NCBI RefSeq assembly: GCF_900473935.1
Contig: NZ_UCNN01000030.1
Coordinates: 124,001 to 188,000 of the forward strand
Length of the DNA: 64,000 bases
Reading direction: 5' to 3'
DNA from: Synechococcus sp. UW105
GTDB lineage: Bacteria; Cyanobacteriota; Cyanobacteriia; PCC-6307; Cyanobiaceae
Made by a program: the position numbers and the translations under genes. Position 1 is the stretch's first letter, and every line of letters starts with the position of its first letter. Positions 47,225 through 55,243 of the stretch are shown piece after piece. The notes below the pieces were generated by a model. The model was not told the DNA's origin, made no database searches, and was given only the letters and a program-made list of their open reading frames with translations.

Positions 47225-47455
47225 TTAGTCCTGGCAGAGCTTCTCCATGGTGTCGATCACCTCTTGCTGGAACTCATCCAGAGCACTCGACTCACTGAGG
47301 TCAATTCCCTCACCGGCCGCGTTCTGGGCAAGGTCCTGGAAATGGAACGCCCCTTCGCCATTGGCGAGAAACTCGATCGCCGAGGATTCGCCGCTTTCGC
47401 GAAAGGCATCGCAAAGCGCCAAAAAAGCGGCGTCTTCAGTGAACTCCCAATCCAT
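47225..47455 (-). CDS. Small acidic unknown protein
   Basis: A 76-residue, strongly acidic protein: MDWEFTEDAAFLALCDAFRE, then SAIEFLANGEGAFHFQDLAQ, ending EFQQEVIDTMEKLCQD. Mostly helical in appearance, without membrane segments. It lies divergent from the DUF2237 gene with 9 bp between the starts and convergent with the previous small gene. The opposite-strand frame through this region continues upstream of the DUF2237 gene but reads as an out-of-frame shadow. No family is recognised. Confidence 0.6.
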   Translation of the reverse strand: MDWEFTEDAAFLALCDAFRESGESSAIEFLANGEGAFHFQDLAQNAAGEGIDLSESSALDEFQQEVIDTMEKLCQD

Positions 47456-47464
47456 CGAGGAGGC

Positions 47465-47959
47465 ATGACTGATCGACCTTTAACGCCTCGCCCCCGGGAT
47501 CCGTCAACCACCTTGTCGCGCAATGTGCCAATGATCAGGCAGAATTCCACCGACAAGATCGCCGGGGAAAACGTGCAAACTCACTCCGACACAAGCGTTC
47601 TCAACGTTTTGGGTGGCCATCTTGAGACTTGTGGCTGTGAACCCATGACCGGTTGGTACAGAGACGGCACCTGCAGAACCGATCCCACTGACCTTGGTCA
47701 ACACAGTGTCTGTTGCGTCATGACAGAGGGGTTCCTGACCTACAGCAAGGCTCAGGGCAATGACTTGTCGACTCCTGTTCCTGAATTCGGATTTCCTGGA
47801 TTGCAGCCAGGTGACCATTGGTGTGTCTGTGCTCCGCGCTGGCAACAGGCCTACAACGACGGCATGGCGCCACCGGTTCGACTGAAGGCCACCGAACAGT
47901 CTGCTCTGGAAATCATTCCGCTTGATCAGCTCAAGCAACACGCTCACCAAACAATCTGA
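47465..47959 (+). CDS. DUF2237 protein
   Basis: A 164-residue protein whose C-terminal 120 residues match the DUF2237 family: NVLGGHLETCGCEPMTGWYR, DGTCRTDPTDLGQHSVCCVM, GNDLSTPVPEFGFPGLQPGD and HWCVCAPRWQQAYNDG. Many cysteines, in CxC and CC pairs, suggest metal or Fe-S binding, but the function of the family is not known to me. The start at 47465 (MTDRPLTPRPRDPS) is preceded by GAGGAGG that ends only 1 base before the ATG, which is close. ATG at 47531 (MIRQNSTDKIAGEN) is an alternative. Its end overlaps the SDR gene by 16 bases. Confidence 0.8.
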   Translation: MTDRPLTPRPRDPSTTLSRNVPMIRQNSTDKIAGENVQTHSDTSVLNVLGGHLETCGCEPMTGWYRDGTCRTDPTDLGQHSVCCVMTEGFLTYSKAQGNDLSTPVPEFGFPGLQPGDHWCVCAPRWQQAYNDGMAPPVRLKATEQSALEIIPLDQLKQHAHQTI

Positions 47960-48678
47960 TGACCGTCCCAGGCCAGGAATGAGCCTGTCTCTTGAGGCCC
48001 TTGAGCCAGCAAGACATCAACCAGATATCGGGCTGCTCGCTCAGGTGAAAACAATGATTGCGGTGGCACGAAATCCTGGAAGGGCCTGGAGAGTGCTGTA
48101 TCGGTGGTGCCTGGATGCAACAAGAGGACTGTGGACAACGGGAAGCGCCTCGCCCACTCAATGCTGAGACATCGCAAATACATGTTCTGAGCTGCCTTTG
48201 CGCCCCTGTAGGCGTACCAGCCTCCACTTTTGTTGTCGCCGATGCTGCCGACTCGTGCGCTCAGGCTGGCGAAGTGAAAGGGGCGGGATCTCGCCAAACA
48301 GGGCTCCACAGCCTGGGCAAGCAATAAAGGCGCCATCGCATTGATCGCATAACTCGCCAGTAGGTGGTCTGTGTTCACCTGCTTGAGACGTTTCTCAGGC
48401 TGCATCCCGGCACCATCAGAGCTGGTTCGGTGCAGCAGTCCAGTGGCGTTCACGACAAGTCGTAGTGGGCGGGAGTCTGCGAGCAATCGACTCTGAAGGG
48501 CCAACAGACTCTCGGGGGATTCAACATCCACAGGCCACCCCTCTGAGGGCTGAAGGGAGCGTCCACAGAGGACGACATCCAGCTCAGGGACCGTTGCGGA
48601 CAGAGTCGTAGCCAGAGCACGGCCGATGCCACCGGCACCAATCACCAGAGCTAGGCCGTTCCAACAATTGCGAATCAT
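47944..48678 (-). CDS. Short-chain dehydrogenase/reductase (SDR)
   Basis: A 244-residue NAD(P)-binding enzyme. The Rossmann glycine motif is ALVIGAGGIGRALA, and the catalytic Ser region is FHFASLSARVGSIGDN. The Tyr-x3-Lys pair is in GWYAYRGAKAAQNMY. The C-terminus VLLLHPGTTDTALSRPF resembles the C-factor-like group of SDRs. The substrate cannot be predicted. It overlaps the DUF2237 gene tail to tail by 16 bases and is divergent from the SpoIID gene. Confidence 0.88.
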   Translation of the reverse strand: MIRNCWNGLALVIGAGGIGRALATTLSATVPELDVVLCGRSLQPSEGWPVDVESPESLLALQSRLLADSRPLRLVVNATGLLHRTSSDGAGMQPEKRLKQVNTDHLLASYAINAMAPLLLAQAVEPCLARSRPFHFASLSARVGSIGDNKSGGWYAYRGAKAAQNMYLRCLSIEWARRFPLSTVLLLHPGTTDTALSRPFQDFVPPQSLFSPERAARYLVDVLLAQGPQETGSFLAWDGHQIVW

Positions 48679-48755
48679 GGATCAATCTCTGAGACGGCGA
48701 TGCTGGTGTTCAGCCACGAACAAACCGTCAGCATGCCCATAACAACCATCCAGGC

Positions 48756-49691
48756 GTGATCGAGCGAGGCCCACTGCAGCGAACGATCGGGATGCTGGGT
48801 CTCGCAGGGCTTCTGTTCTGGAGCCTTGGAGAAGCGTTCCAGAGGGGAATCAGGCCTTGGGATGCTGAATCGGAGGTTGAGCAGGGTGATCTCTTGCTGG
48901 AAGCCCTTCTAGAGGCCGATCAGAGTGCTCCTGGTCCTTTGACGAAGGACAAAGAAGGATCCAAGCCACAAGCCACGCGCCAACCAAATGGTGAGCACTC
49001 GGTGTCGAGTCCGGAGGTGCGGATTGCCTTATTCAGTCATTTCCCAGTGAAGTCATTGGAAGCCAAAGGAAGGGTCCAGTGCTTGAACTCAAACGGCAAG
49101 GAAGTCAACGGGGAGCGCTTGATTCGACTGACTCAAACAGAGTTTTGGCACTGTCGGGCTGGAGAGGGAGGAAGCATTGCTGTGAATGGCGATCCATACC
49201 TTGGAAGCATTCAGTTGATCAGGCAGGACATGGGCTGGCTGGCCATCAATCGTCTGCCTCTCGAGACCTACGTGGCATCGGTCGTCGGCGCTGAAATGCC
49301 GAGTCACTGGAAGCCAGAAGCACTCAAGGCTCAAGCCGTCGCTGCAAGGTCTTATGCGTTGGTCCACATCGTGCGTCCGGCTTCAACGCAATACAACCTT
49401 GGAGATACGACTCGATGGCAGGTGTACCGAGGCCTAAGCAGCTCCACAGAGTCCACGATCCAAGCAACCCAAGCGACCCGCAATCAAGTGTTGAAATTCC
49501 GCGGAGGCCTGGTGGAAAGTCTTTATGCCTCCACGAACCAGATCAGCGAAGAAGCCCATGGTCATCTCGGCGCGAGCATGAGTCAAACCGGGGCTCAGGA
49601 ACTATCGGGTCGTGGATACACCTACGACGAGATCCTGAATCGGTACTACAACGGAGCTGAGTTGGCCCGGATCAAGCTCAATGGCGATTGA
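48756..49691 (+). CDS. SpoIID/LytB-domain protein, probable exported glycan hydrolase
   Basis: A 311-residue protein with one N-terminal hydrophobic segment (TIGMLGLAGLLFWSLGEAF) and a C-terminal SpoIID-type domain. The catalytic-type region INRLPLETYVASVVGAEMP and WKPEALKAQAVAARSYALVH is well conserved. It continues with DTTRWQVYRGLSSSTEST and ends at SGRGYTYDEILNRYYNG. SpoIID is a lytic transglycosylase in sporulating bacteria, and cyanobacterial members probably remodel the cell wall. It overlaps the following gene by 11 bases. Confidence 0.87.
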   Translation: MIERGPLQRTIGMLGLAGLLFWSLGEAFQRGIRPWDAESEVEQGDLLLEALLEADQSAPGPLTKDKEGSKPQATRQPNGEHSVSSPEVRIALFSHFPVKSLEAKGRVQCLNSNGKEVNGERLIRLTQTEFWHCRAGEGGSIAVNGDPYLGSIQLIRQDMGWLAINRLPLETYVASVVGAEMPSHWKPEALKAQAVAARSYALVHIVRPASTQYNLGDTTRWQVYRGLSSSTESTIQATQATRNQVLKFRGGLVESLYASTNQISEEAHGHLGASMSQTGAQELSGRGYTYDEILNRYYNGAELARIKLNGD

Positions 49692-50571
49692 AAGCTACGA
49701 ACAACTGGCTTTGGATCGCAGTCAAACCGCCCTTGAGCAGGGAGCATTGCATCCGCTAAAAACAACTGTTTCGTACTTGCCATCGGTTGGTACTGAACCT
49801 TTTGAGCTCCGGGAGTTGAACTCTGAACTGCCGAGGCATCTTCGCAAGCAAGGACCAAAACCGAATCCATTTCTTCCCTGGGATCCTCGACTAGAGGTCT
49901 GTCCAATTGGTCAATCGCATGCGCTGATACTGAATAAATATCCAGTTCAGCTAGGCCATATGCTCCTGATTAGTAAAGGCTGGGCTGCACAATCCGACTG
50001 GTTGGGAATCAATGACTGGAATGCAGTGGGGCTGGTTGACGACCTCACAACAGGGTTGTGGTTCTTTAATAGTGGTCCGAATGCGGGTGCCAGCCAGCCT
50101 CACCGCCATATTCAATTGCTGCCGAGGAGCGACAAGGAAAGTCGATGCCCCCGTGAAGGCTGGTTTGTCAACTTGATCAATCAAAACACCACAGATTCAA
50201 CAGAACGATCACCAGTCAAGCTGGCAACAGCCGTTAGAAGACGAGATCCAAGCCGGAGCAATCAGGGCGAGCACATAACAACACTTTATTTAGACATGGC
50301 TAACGAACTCTCTCTTGGTACGCCAGCATCTAGGCAAATACCTGCTGCGCCATACAACATTCTGCTAACACGTCATTGGATGGCAATGGTACGGAGACAC
50401 TGCGATGTCAGCCATGGATTTAGTATCAATGCGCTCGGATTCGCTGGTTATCTATTAGCAACAAGTGAAGCCGAACGATCATGGCTTGAGGAGCATGGCC
50501 CCGAACAACTACTGGCCGAAGTCGTCGACCATTCAGTAGTTTCACGGTTGCCAAGACAGTCCAATTTATGA
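49681..50571 (+). CDS. ATP adenylyltransferase-like protein (Ap4A phosphorylase family)
   Basis: A 296-residue HIT-related enzyme that probably phosphorolyses diadenosine tetraphosphate into ADP and ATP. The catalytic histidine triad-like motif is NAGASQPHRHIQLLPR, preceded by LEVCPIGQSHALILNKYPVQ. The C-terminal part has AAPYNILLTRHWMAMVRR. The overlap of 11 bases with SpoIID and the adjacent sigma-factor gene suggest one transcript. Confidence 0.87.
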   Translation: MAIESYEQLALDRSQTALEQGALHPLKTTVSYLPSVGTEPFELRELNSELPRHLRKQGPKPNPFLPWDPRLEVCPIGQSHALILNKYPVQLGHMLLISKGWAAQSDWLGINDWNAVGLVDDLTTGLWFFNSGPNAGASQPHRHIQLLPRSDKESRCPREGWFVNLINQNTTDSTERSPVKLATAVRRRDPSRSNQGEHITTLYLDMANELSLGTPASRQIPAAPYNILLTRHWMAMVRRHCDVSHGFSINALGFAGYLLATSEAERSWLEEHGPEQLLAEVVDHSVVSRLPRQSNL

Positions 50572-51285
50572 ATGGCTGGAGATGAGGGTCACAACATCCC
50601 TTGCATCACAACCAAAGCCATGGCATCCAAACAAAGCAAGACAGCAGAGAGGGTCATTAATCAACTCTCGTTGGTGAAACCAATCGCTGCTCACTACGCA
50701 AGATCAACTGGGCAGGACCAAGACGATCTCATTCAGGTTGGTCGACTAGGCCTGATCAGAGCATCAAAACTCTTCATTGAGAGTGAGGGGAATCCATTCA
50801 CTGCCTTCGCTCGTGTTCATATTCGTGGCGCGATACCCCACTATTTACGGGATAACAGTGGCGTTGTGAAACTTCCGAGACGCATTCAGGAACGAGCACA
50901 ACGGCTGATCAGAGAATCGGCGGAACAAAGCAGTAGGGCGAATCAGAACAAGCGCACACAAGAAGATGAATGGATTCTTGCTGCTTACCGACAACAACGC
51001 CAATGGCTGTCAATTGACGACGAGCCGCTGGGAGCTCGATGCCATGCTCGAGATGAGAGCTGGCAGTGTGTCAACAGACGCGAGCGACAAGACAAGCTCA
51101 CTCGGTGTCTGCAGGCCTTATCGAAGCAGGAACGTCAGTGTGTGCAGTTGGTGATTCTGGAAGGACAAAGCCTGCGCGTGACAGCAGGCCAACTCGGCAC
51201 GAGCGCAATGACCGCGCAACGTCGCGTGAGGCGGGGTCTTATGCGACTGGCTGAACTGTGTGCTGTCCAAGGGCTCAGCGCCTAG
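50572..51285 (+). CDS. Alternative sigma-70-family factor
   Basis: A 237-residue sigma factor. Region 2 includes PIAAHYARSTGQDQDDLIQV, then GRLGLIRASKLF, and HIRGAIPHYLRDNSGVVKLP is the region 2-3 join typical of the group. Region 4 (LSKQERQCVQLVILEGQSLR, then VTAGQLGTSAMTAQRRVRRG) is a helix-turn-helix for the -35 element. It is smaller than a group 1 or 2 factor and fits a small group 3 factor. The first ATG follows directly on the adenylyltransferase stop. ATG at 50620 (MASKQSKTAERV) is an equally plausible start. A specific regulon cannot be told from the sequence. Confidence 0.85.
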   Translation: MAGDEGHNIPCITTKAMASKQSKTAERVINQLSLVKPIAAHYARSTGQDQDDLIQVGRLGLIRASKLFIESEGNPFTAFARVHIRGAIPHYLRDNSGVVKLPRRIQERAQRLIRESAEQSSRANQNKRTQEDEWILAAYRQQRQWLSIDDEPLGARCHARDESWQCVNRRERQDKLTRCLQALSKQERQCVQLVILEGQSLRVTAGQLGTSAMTAQRRVRRGLMRLAELCAVQGLSA

Positions 51286-51291
51286 ACCACG

Positions 51292-51405
51292 TCAGACCTG
51301 GTTGCTGCTGTCGCGATCCATTTGAGTCTCAAGGGTGGTGATGACTGCATTGATCGCAGCCAGTTGGCGCTCAAGACCGTCTCGCCAAAATCGCAACATG
51401 TCCAT
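51292..51405 (-). CDS. Possible very small protein
   Basis: A 37-residue frame, MDMLRFWRDGLERQLAAINA followed by VITTLETQMDRDSSNQV. It looks like one amphipathic helix. The same frame is open up to an ATG at 51474 (60 residues), but the extra part (PPFLCSPSPGREW) looks less like a protein. It lies convergent with the sigma-factor gene, 6 bp apart. The helical pattern and the acidic/basic balance argue against pure chance, but the evidence is thin. Confidence 0.38.
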   Translation of the reverse strand: MDMLRFWRDGLERQLAAINAVITTLETQMDRDSSNQV

Positions 51406-51574
51406 CTTGCGCGCCTGATGATGCTGGCGCCACTCCCTGCCGGGAGAAGGTGAGCACAGGAAGGGAGGAAGCATGAAACCCAGGAAACCCCGTCAATACT
51501 GGCGTATCGAAATCAGTTTCGCGAAGACACTTGGCTTCTGTCTGGAGAGTGTTTAAGTTTGAGGGCTGCGCAGT

Positions 51575-51590
51575 TTGTTCCACGGAACAA
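51575..51590. promoter_or_regulatory. Perfect 16-bp palindrome upstream of the DUF3370 gene
   Basis: The sequence TTGTTCC-AC-GGAACAA is a perfect inverted repeat of two 7-base arms with a 2-base centre. It lies 29 bases before the preferred start at 51620, in a position fit for an operator. The regulator is not known. It does not match the NtcA (GTA-N8-TAC) or PhoB patterns. Confidence 0.5.
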
Positions 51591-51619
51591 GTCATTCAAA
51601 ACCGCGCAGGGGGGCTCCC

Positions 51620-53248
51620 TTGTCTCAGCGAATCCCACTTCTAGTCCTGCTAGGCGTCTCGATTGCGACAGCCGAGATTTGCTTAACGCGTCCTGCCGCT
51701 GCATATGTGCCGTTGATGGCCGGTCAACGTGCTCGCGCTTTGAACGGAACGTTCAACAACGTACCGGTCTTGCATTCCAATCAACCAGAAATCGTCAAGG
51801 GGGCTGGGATCCTCGTTAATACCCAGCCAGGTACGGCCGTCGCCAGCGAGACAAACCAACCACTGCGCAATGCTGCCTTCACATTTAATGGTGAATTTGG
51901 ATTGCATATGCATCATAAGTATTACCCCAGTGATGCCAGTCGAATGGGAGGGGCAAGACAGCGGGGACTGTTGACAATCGCGGCCATCGCCATCAATCCA
52001 GGCAGCAAGCCTGTGACGTTGACGTTCAAGCGTGGATCCGTCAAAAACAGCTTTGAAGCTCCTTACCACCCAAACAGATTGATGGGGGTTAAACCGCTTG
52101 GTCGCAGACCATGGAATACCGGACCAGGAGACGCGACTGCAGTTCAAATGCTGCGAGGGGAGCTCGATAGGAAACTCCCCAATCAAGTCACGATCCCAGC
52201 TCACAGCAGGAAAGTGATCATCAGCACAGTGCTTCCTGCTCGAGGAATCGCGAATGGTCTACTGAGGGGAAGAAGCGATGGGCAGTTTCAGCTAGCCGTG
52301 GTTGCTGCAGAGGAAACCCAACAAGAATCTGATCTCCTAGCTGTGCTTGATCGTGGCCAATTAGCACCAGGGCGGATCTATTTGAATCGGATCAGAGAAA
52401 TTGAGACTGGTCAAGTCTTTTCAAGGGTTGCAGGTGTTGCCTTAGGCGATCACTATCAAGCTTCCATTCGCCATGACCTGGAACAAGGCTCCCTACACGT
52501 CCCACTGACAAGTACTCATAAACATCATTTTGGAACAAGAGAGATACAGATCAATCCTCTAAGCACAAGAATGATTGACTCTGCTGTCAATAATGTCGGG
52601 ACATACGGTGTTCGATATGACGTTGACTTGAATTTGGCTGGTGCCGGTGCTCATGATCTAGTTCTGAGTCATCCTGTTGCATCTGGCCGATCGTCATTCA
52701 CTGCATTTCGTGGATCAATTCGTATTGAAACTGAAGATGGTTTTCGAGAAGTGCATGTTGGCTTGCGCTCAGGTCAAAGTCTGCCAATCAGCGAGCTGCA
52801 GCTCAAACCTGGGCAGAATAATGCTGTGAAAGTAAGCCTTGTCTATCCCGCTGATGCAACACCAGGGCATTTACTCAGTGTTGTACCAGTGCAGCAACTT
52901 GCCATGATGAGGCGTCGGCAGGAGATGCAGGAAGCCGCACAACGTGCTCTAGCCACGTCAAAAGAACGGAAGGTCACACCGAGTGTTGCCCCACCATCGC
53001 CGACGGTTAAGCCAGTCGTGCCAGAACAGGTGCATCACAAACCTCGGCCGGCAACTCGCGCAACCTCAACGACGGTACCGATCCAGCCCAACAGCCCAGC
53101 CCCTTCGTACGTTTCTCCAAGGCGAGGAAGTAGTGCGATGCCACCAGCCATGATTTTGCCTCAGCAACTGAGTCCAAGTCTGGAACAGCGCTATCGCGAC
53201 GCCATACATGCTCAACAACAGTGGCTTGAGCGCATGCAAGGCCGATAG
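51620..53248 (+). CDS. DUF3370 exported protein
   Basis: A 542-residue protein of the cyanobacterial DUF3370 family. From the TTG at 51620 the protein begins LSQRIPLLVLLGVSIATAEI, a signal peptide with probable cleavage after RPAAA. A G-rich stretch (AGGGGGG) lies about 6 bases upstream. The frame is open to TTG at 51575, but that region holds a palindrome and spoils the signal peptide. The body is beta-rich (FTFNGEFGLHMHHKYYP, LTIAAIAINPGSKPVTLTF), and the last 130 residues are a Pro/Arg/Thr-rich linker with a short helix at the end (LEQRYRDAIHAQQQWLERM). The role is unknown. A cell-surface or periplasmic place is likely. Confidence 0.82.
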   Translation: MSQRIPLLVLLGVSIATAEICLTRPAAAYVPLMAGQRARALNGTFNNVPVLHSNQPEIVKGAGILVNTQPGTAVASETNQPLRNAAFTFNGEFGLHMHHKYYPSDASRMGGARQRGLLTIAAIAINPGSKPVTLTFKRGSVKNSFEAPYHPNRLMGVKPLGRRPWNTGPGDATAVQMLRGELDRKLPNQVTIPAHSRKVIISTVLPARGIANGLLRGRSDGQFQLAVVAAEETQQESDLLAVLDRGQLAPGRIYLNRIREIETGQVFSRVAGVALGDHYQASIRHDLEQGSLHVPLTSTHKHHFGTREIQINPLSTRMIDSAVNNVGTYGVRYDVDLNLAGAGAHDLVLSHPVASGRSSFTAFRGSIRIETEDGFREVHVGLRSGQSLPISELQLKPGQNNAVKVSLVYPADATPGHLLSVVPVQQLAMMRRRQEMQEAAQRALATSKERKVTPSVAPPSPTVKPVVPEQVHHKPRPATRATSTTVPIQPNSPAPSYVSPRRGSSAMPPAMILPQQLSPSLEQRYRDAIHAQQQWLERMQGR

Positions 53249-53273
53249 GCTTGGCCTGCAAGGTAGGAGTTGA

Positions 53274-54347
53274 GTGACTGAGTCTGAGTCCAACGATCGA
53301 CGCAGAATCAGTGTTGAGCTTCCAGACTCCCTCGTTCGACGTCTGGATGAGCTGAAGAGTGAATGGGGACTTCGTGCAAGAGGTGATTGCCTCAGTCGCT
53401 TGCTGGAGGAGATCTTCAATACTGACGACGAAGCCGACACGGATCACGCGGTCAACGACAGCACTGAACTGAACCCTGACCAACATCGTCATCAATCCGA
53501 CACTGGAGTTGAAACGGTTGGCGTTTCGACTCGTCAACCCAGTTACAACGAAGAACGTGCGTTGGTCCTGATCGGTAGAAGCAGCATTGAACTGGGAAAC
53601 CAAGACGACGACGAGCTCCCACCACCAAAGCGCCCAAGCGGAAACAGTGGGCCATCGAGCCCAGGAGGGATTGATTTACCCGGTTTCGTCCGCAAACGCA
53701 CCACTCAGATCAGAGAGAGCCTGCATCCCCGCCCCGGAGTGGAGCCGTCTGGAGATGCACCTTTGATGCCTGCAGCCAACGAACAGGATTTACTCGCCAG
53801 TGCCAGTGCTGCTGGCGAGCACTGGCTCAATCTTTACGGAACTGCAGCTGGAGAAACCGTGTTGGAAGCAGCGATGACTTGGCTTGGCAGAGATATCTGG
53901 CCCAATGCGGAAGTCAGTGAAGGCCGAACGTTTACTTGGTCGCAGGCGACCGATGTGATCAACAACATGTGTCCAGGCTGGTTGGAACCCACGCCGCGAT
54001 TCGAGCAGGTGATGGTGGTTGCAGGCCTATTGGAAGATCCCTTCGCAACCTCGGAGCTCGTACACAGAATTCCAACCCTGATTCGGCGATTCGTAAACCG
54101 TTTCAAGAGAAGCCGAAAAGTGACCTCCTTTCAGACACTCGAATCAACCATGACCGTGCATGGAGCACTCAAACTGCTCGCATTGCCAACCCAAGCAGGG
54201 GCATCACTGACGCTGAAAGTGATTCGCGAAGCGTACAAAAAGCAGGCGATGGATGTGCATCCAGACGCTGGCGGGTCGACTGAAGCGATGCGTCGCCTGA
54301 ACGAGGCGTACCAGATGCTTCGCGAGCTCTATCGCCAAAAAAGCTAG
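53274..54347 (+). CDS. Ribbon-helix-helix / J-domain fusion protein
   Basis: A 357-residue protein with an unusual pair of domains. Residues about 8-50 (RRISVELPDSLVRRLDELKS, then RARGDCLSRLLEEIF) form a ribbon-helix-helix DNA-binding motif like CopG/Arc. Residues about 60-165 are polar and probably disordered. The middle (about 170-300) is a helical region (GETVLEAAMTWLGRDIWPNA, then TFTWSQATDVINNMCPGW). The C-terminal region (TLKVIREAYKKQAMDVHPDA, then MRRLNEAYQMLRELYRQ) is a J-domain with the HPD tripeptide intact at 329-331. The start is likely GTG at 53274, 26 bp after the DUF3370 stop. A J-domain at the C-terminus joined to a DNA-binding domain suggests recruitment of an Hsp70 to DNA or to a nucleoprotein complex. 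Confidence 0.8.
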   Translation: MTESESNDRRRISVELPDSLVRRLDELKSEWGLRARGDCLSRLLEEIFNTDDEADTDHAVNDSTELNPDQHRHQSDTGVETVGVSTRQPSYNEERALVLIGRSSIELGNQDDDELPPPKRPSGNSGPSSPGGIDLPGFVRKRTTQIRESLHPRPGVEPSGDAPLMPAANEQDLLASASAAGEHWLNLYGTAAGETVLEAAMTWLGRDIWPNAEVSEGRTFTWSQATDVINNMCPGWLEPTPRFEQVMVVAGLLEDPFATSELVHRIPTLIRRFVNRFKRSRKVTSFQTLESTMTVHGALKLLALPTQAGASLTLKVIREAYKKQAMDVHPDAGGSTEAMRRLNEAYQMLRELYRQKS

Positions 54348-54846
54348 GCTTGCCTGTCTCTTCTGCGTCTAAAGGCTGGACCTAGATTGCGTCACAAGTG
54401 CGACAAGCCAGACAGGCCATTCGCTCCTTGGCGGACGGGGAGAACTCGCAACGTTGACTGGAGAGGCGCTGGTGGAAGGTGCGTCAAGTACGAAGCCACT
54501 GCGTTGCGTCTCGGCAATGCCATTCATTAACACGGGAAATCATCAGGGAGGAAGGCACAATCGCGATCACGGCAGTGATCACAAGATCACGGTTGCTCTG
54601 CTTGCCATTGGTCACTGCACCTGCTGGAGACCAACAGGAATGTCGACCGCGCCTAACCATCAAGAAGTCTTTTTTCAATCATTCCAATTGATGCCACTAC
54701 AGGAACACTGGTCGCCAAGAGCTGGACAGAAACAAGTGCTCCAACAACAAATATGGTCGATCGATGCAGAGACTGATGTCCAGAGCGTTCGTGACAACGG
54801 TCCAGCGGTCCTTTGATTGGGGGAAAAGACTGGCACAACTGGCTTT

Positions 54847-54891
54847 TTCAACCCTGCGTACCTGCTGTAGACACAGGTACGCAGGGTTGAA
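54847..54891. repeat. Perfect 18-bp inverted repeat
   Basis: The arms TTCAACCCTGCGTACCTG (54847-54864) and CAGGTACGCAGGGTTGAA (54874-54891) pair without mismatch around the 9-base loop CTGTAGACA. In RNA it would form a very stable stem. It is not followed by a T run on either strand, so it is not a classic terminator. It may be part of a small RNA or a protein-binding site. Confidence 0.85.
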
Positions 54892-54999
54892 CCATTGATC
54901 TAGCGCCTGCCGATGAGCTTCATGGTCAACGGGAAGCAGCAAAGGCTGAGCGAAGGGACCTAGCCCAAAGGAGGCGCGGCATCTTGGTATTGCCAATCC

Positions 55000-55028
55000 A
55001 AAACAAGACTCAATGCGAGTCTTGTTTT
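55000..55028. terminator. Bidirectional terminator-like hairpin
   Basis: The arms AAAACAAGACTC (55000-55011) and GAGTCTTGTTTT (55017-55028) pair perfectly around AATGC. Because the outer part is A on one arm and T on the other, it looks like an intrinsic terminator from either side. No annotated gene ends here on the plus strand within 650 bp, which suggests an unannotated transcript. Confidence 0.65.
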
Positions 55029-55217
55029 ACGTCTAATTCGATATTGAGAAGAGAGGTAAGAGAGCAGATTCCGGTTGGAGCCCAGAGCCTCAGGCTGCAC
55101 AGGGCAAGCGTTGAGCTCTGAGGGCAAAAAAACTAGTCTCACGAGAATCTTCTGGGTCTTACGACTAGTCTCGTGCCACGTCTCATTCAAGCCCGATGCG
55201 ACGATTCTCTGGTCATG

Positions 55218-55243
55218 AAAAAGCCGGTGGTGTCACCGGCTTT
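55218..55243 (-). terminator. Intrinsic terminator of apcD
   Basis: The stem AAAGCCGGTG / CACCGGCTTT with loop GTGT (55220-55243) is extended by two further A residues on its left. Read on the minus strand it is a GC-rich hairpin followed by five T residues. It lies about 30 bases behind the apcD stop. Confidence 0.88.

Noticed and set aside
47264-47464. N-terminal extension of the DUF2237 frame
   Set aside because: It lies opposite the small acidic gene and does not resemble the family. The DUF2237 start is placed at 47465 (or 47531).
54454-54996. Short frames in the spacer after the RHH/J gene (120-codon plus, 99-codon minus)
   Set aside because: They mostly begin with TTG, cross the strong hairpin and have no recognisable domain. 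I treat the area as non-coding, with low certainty.
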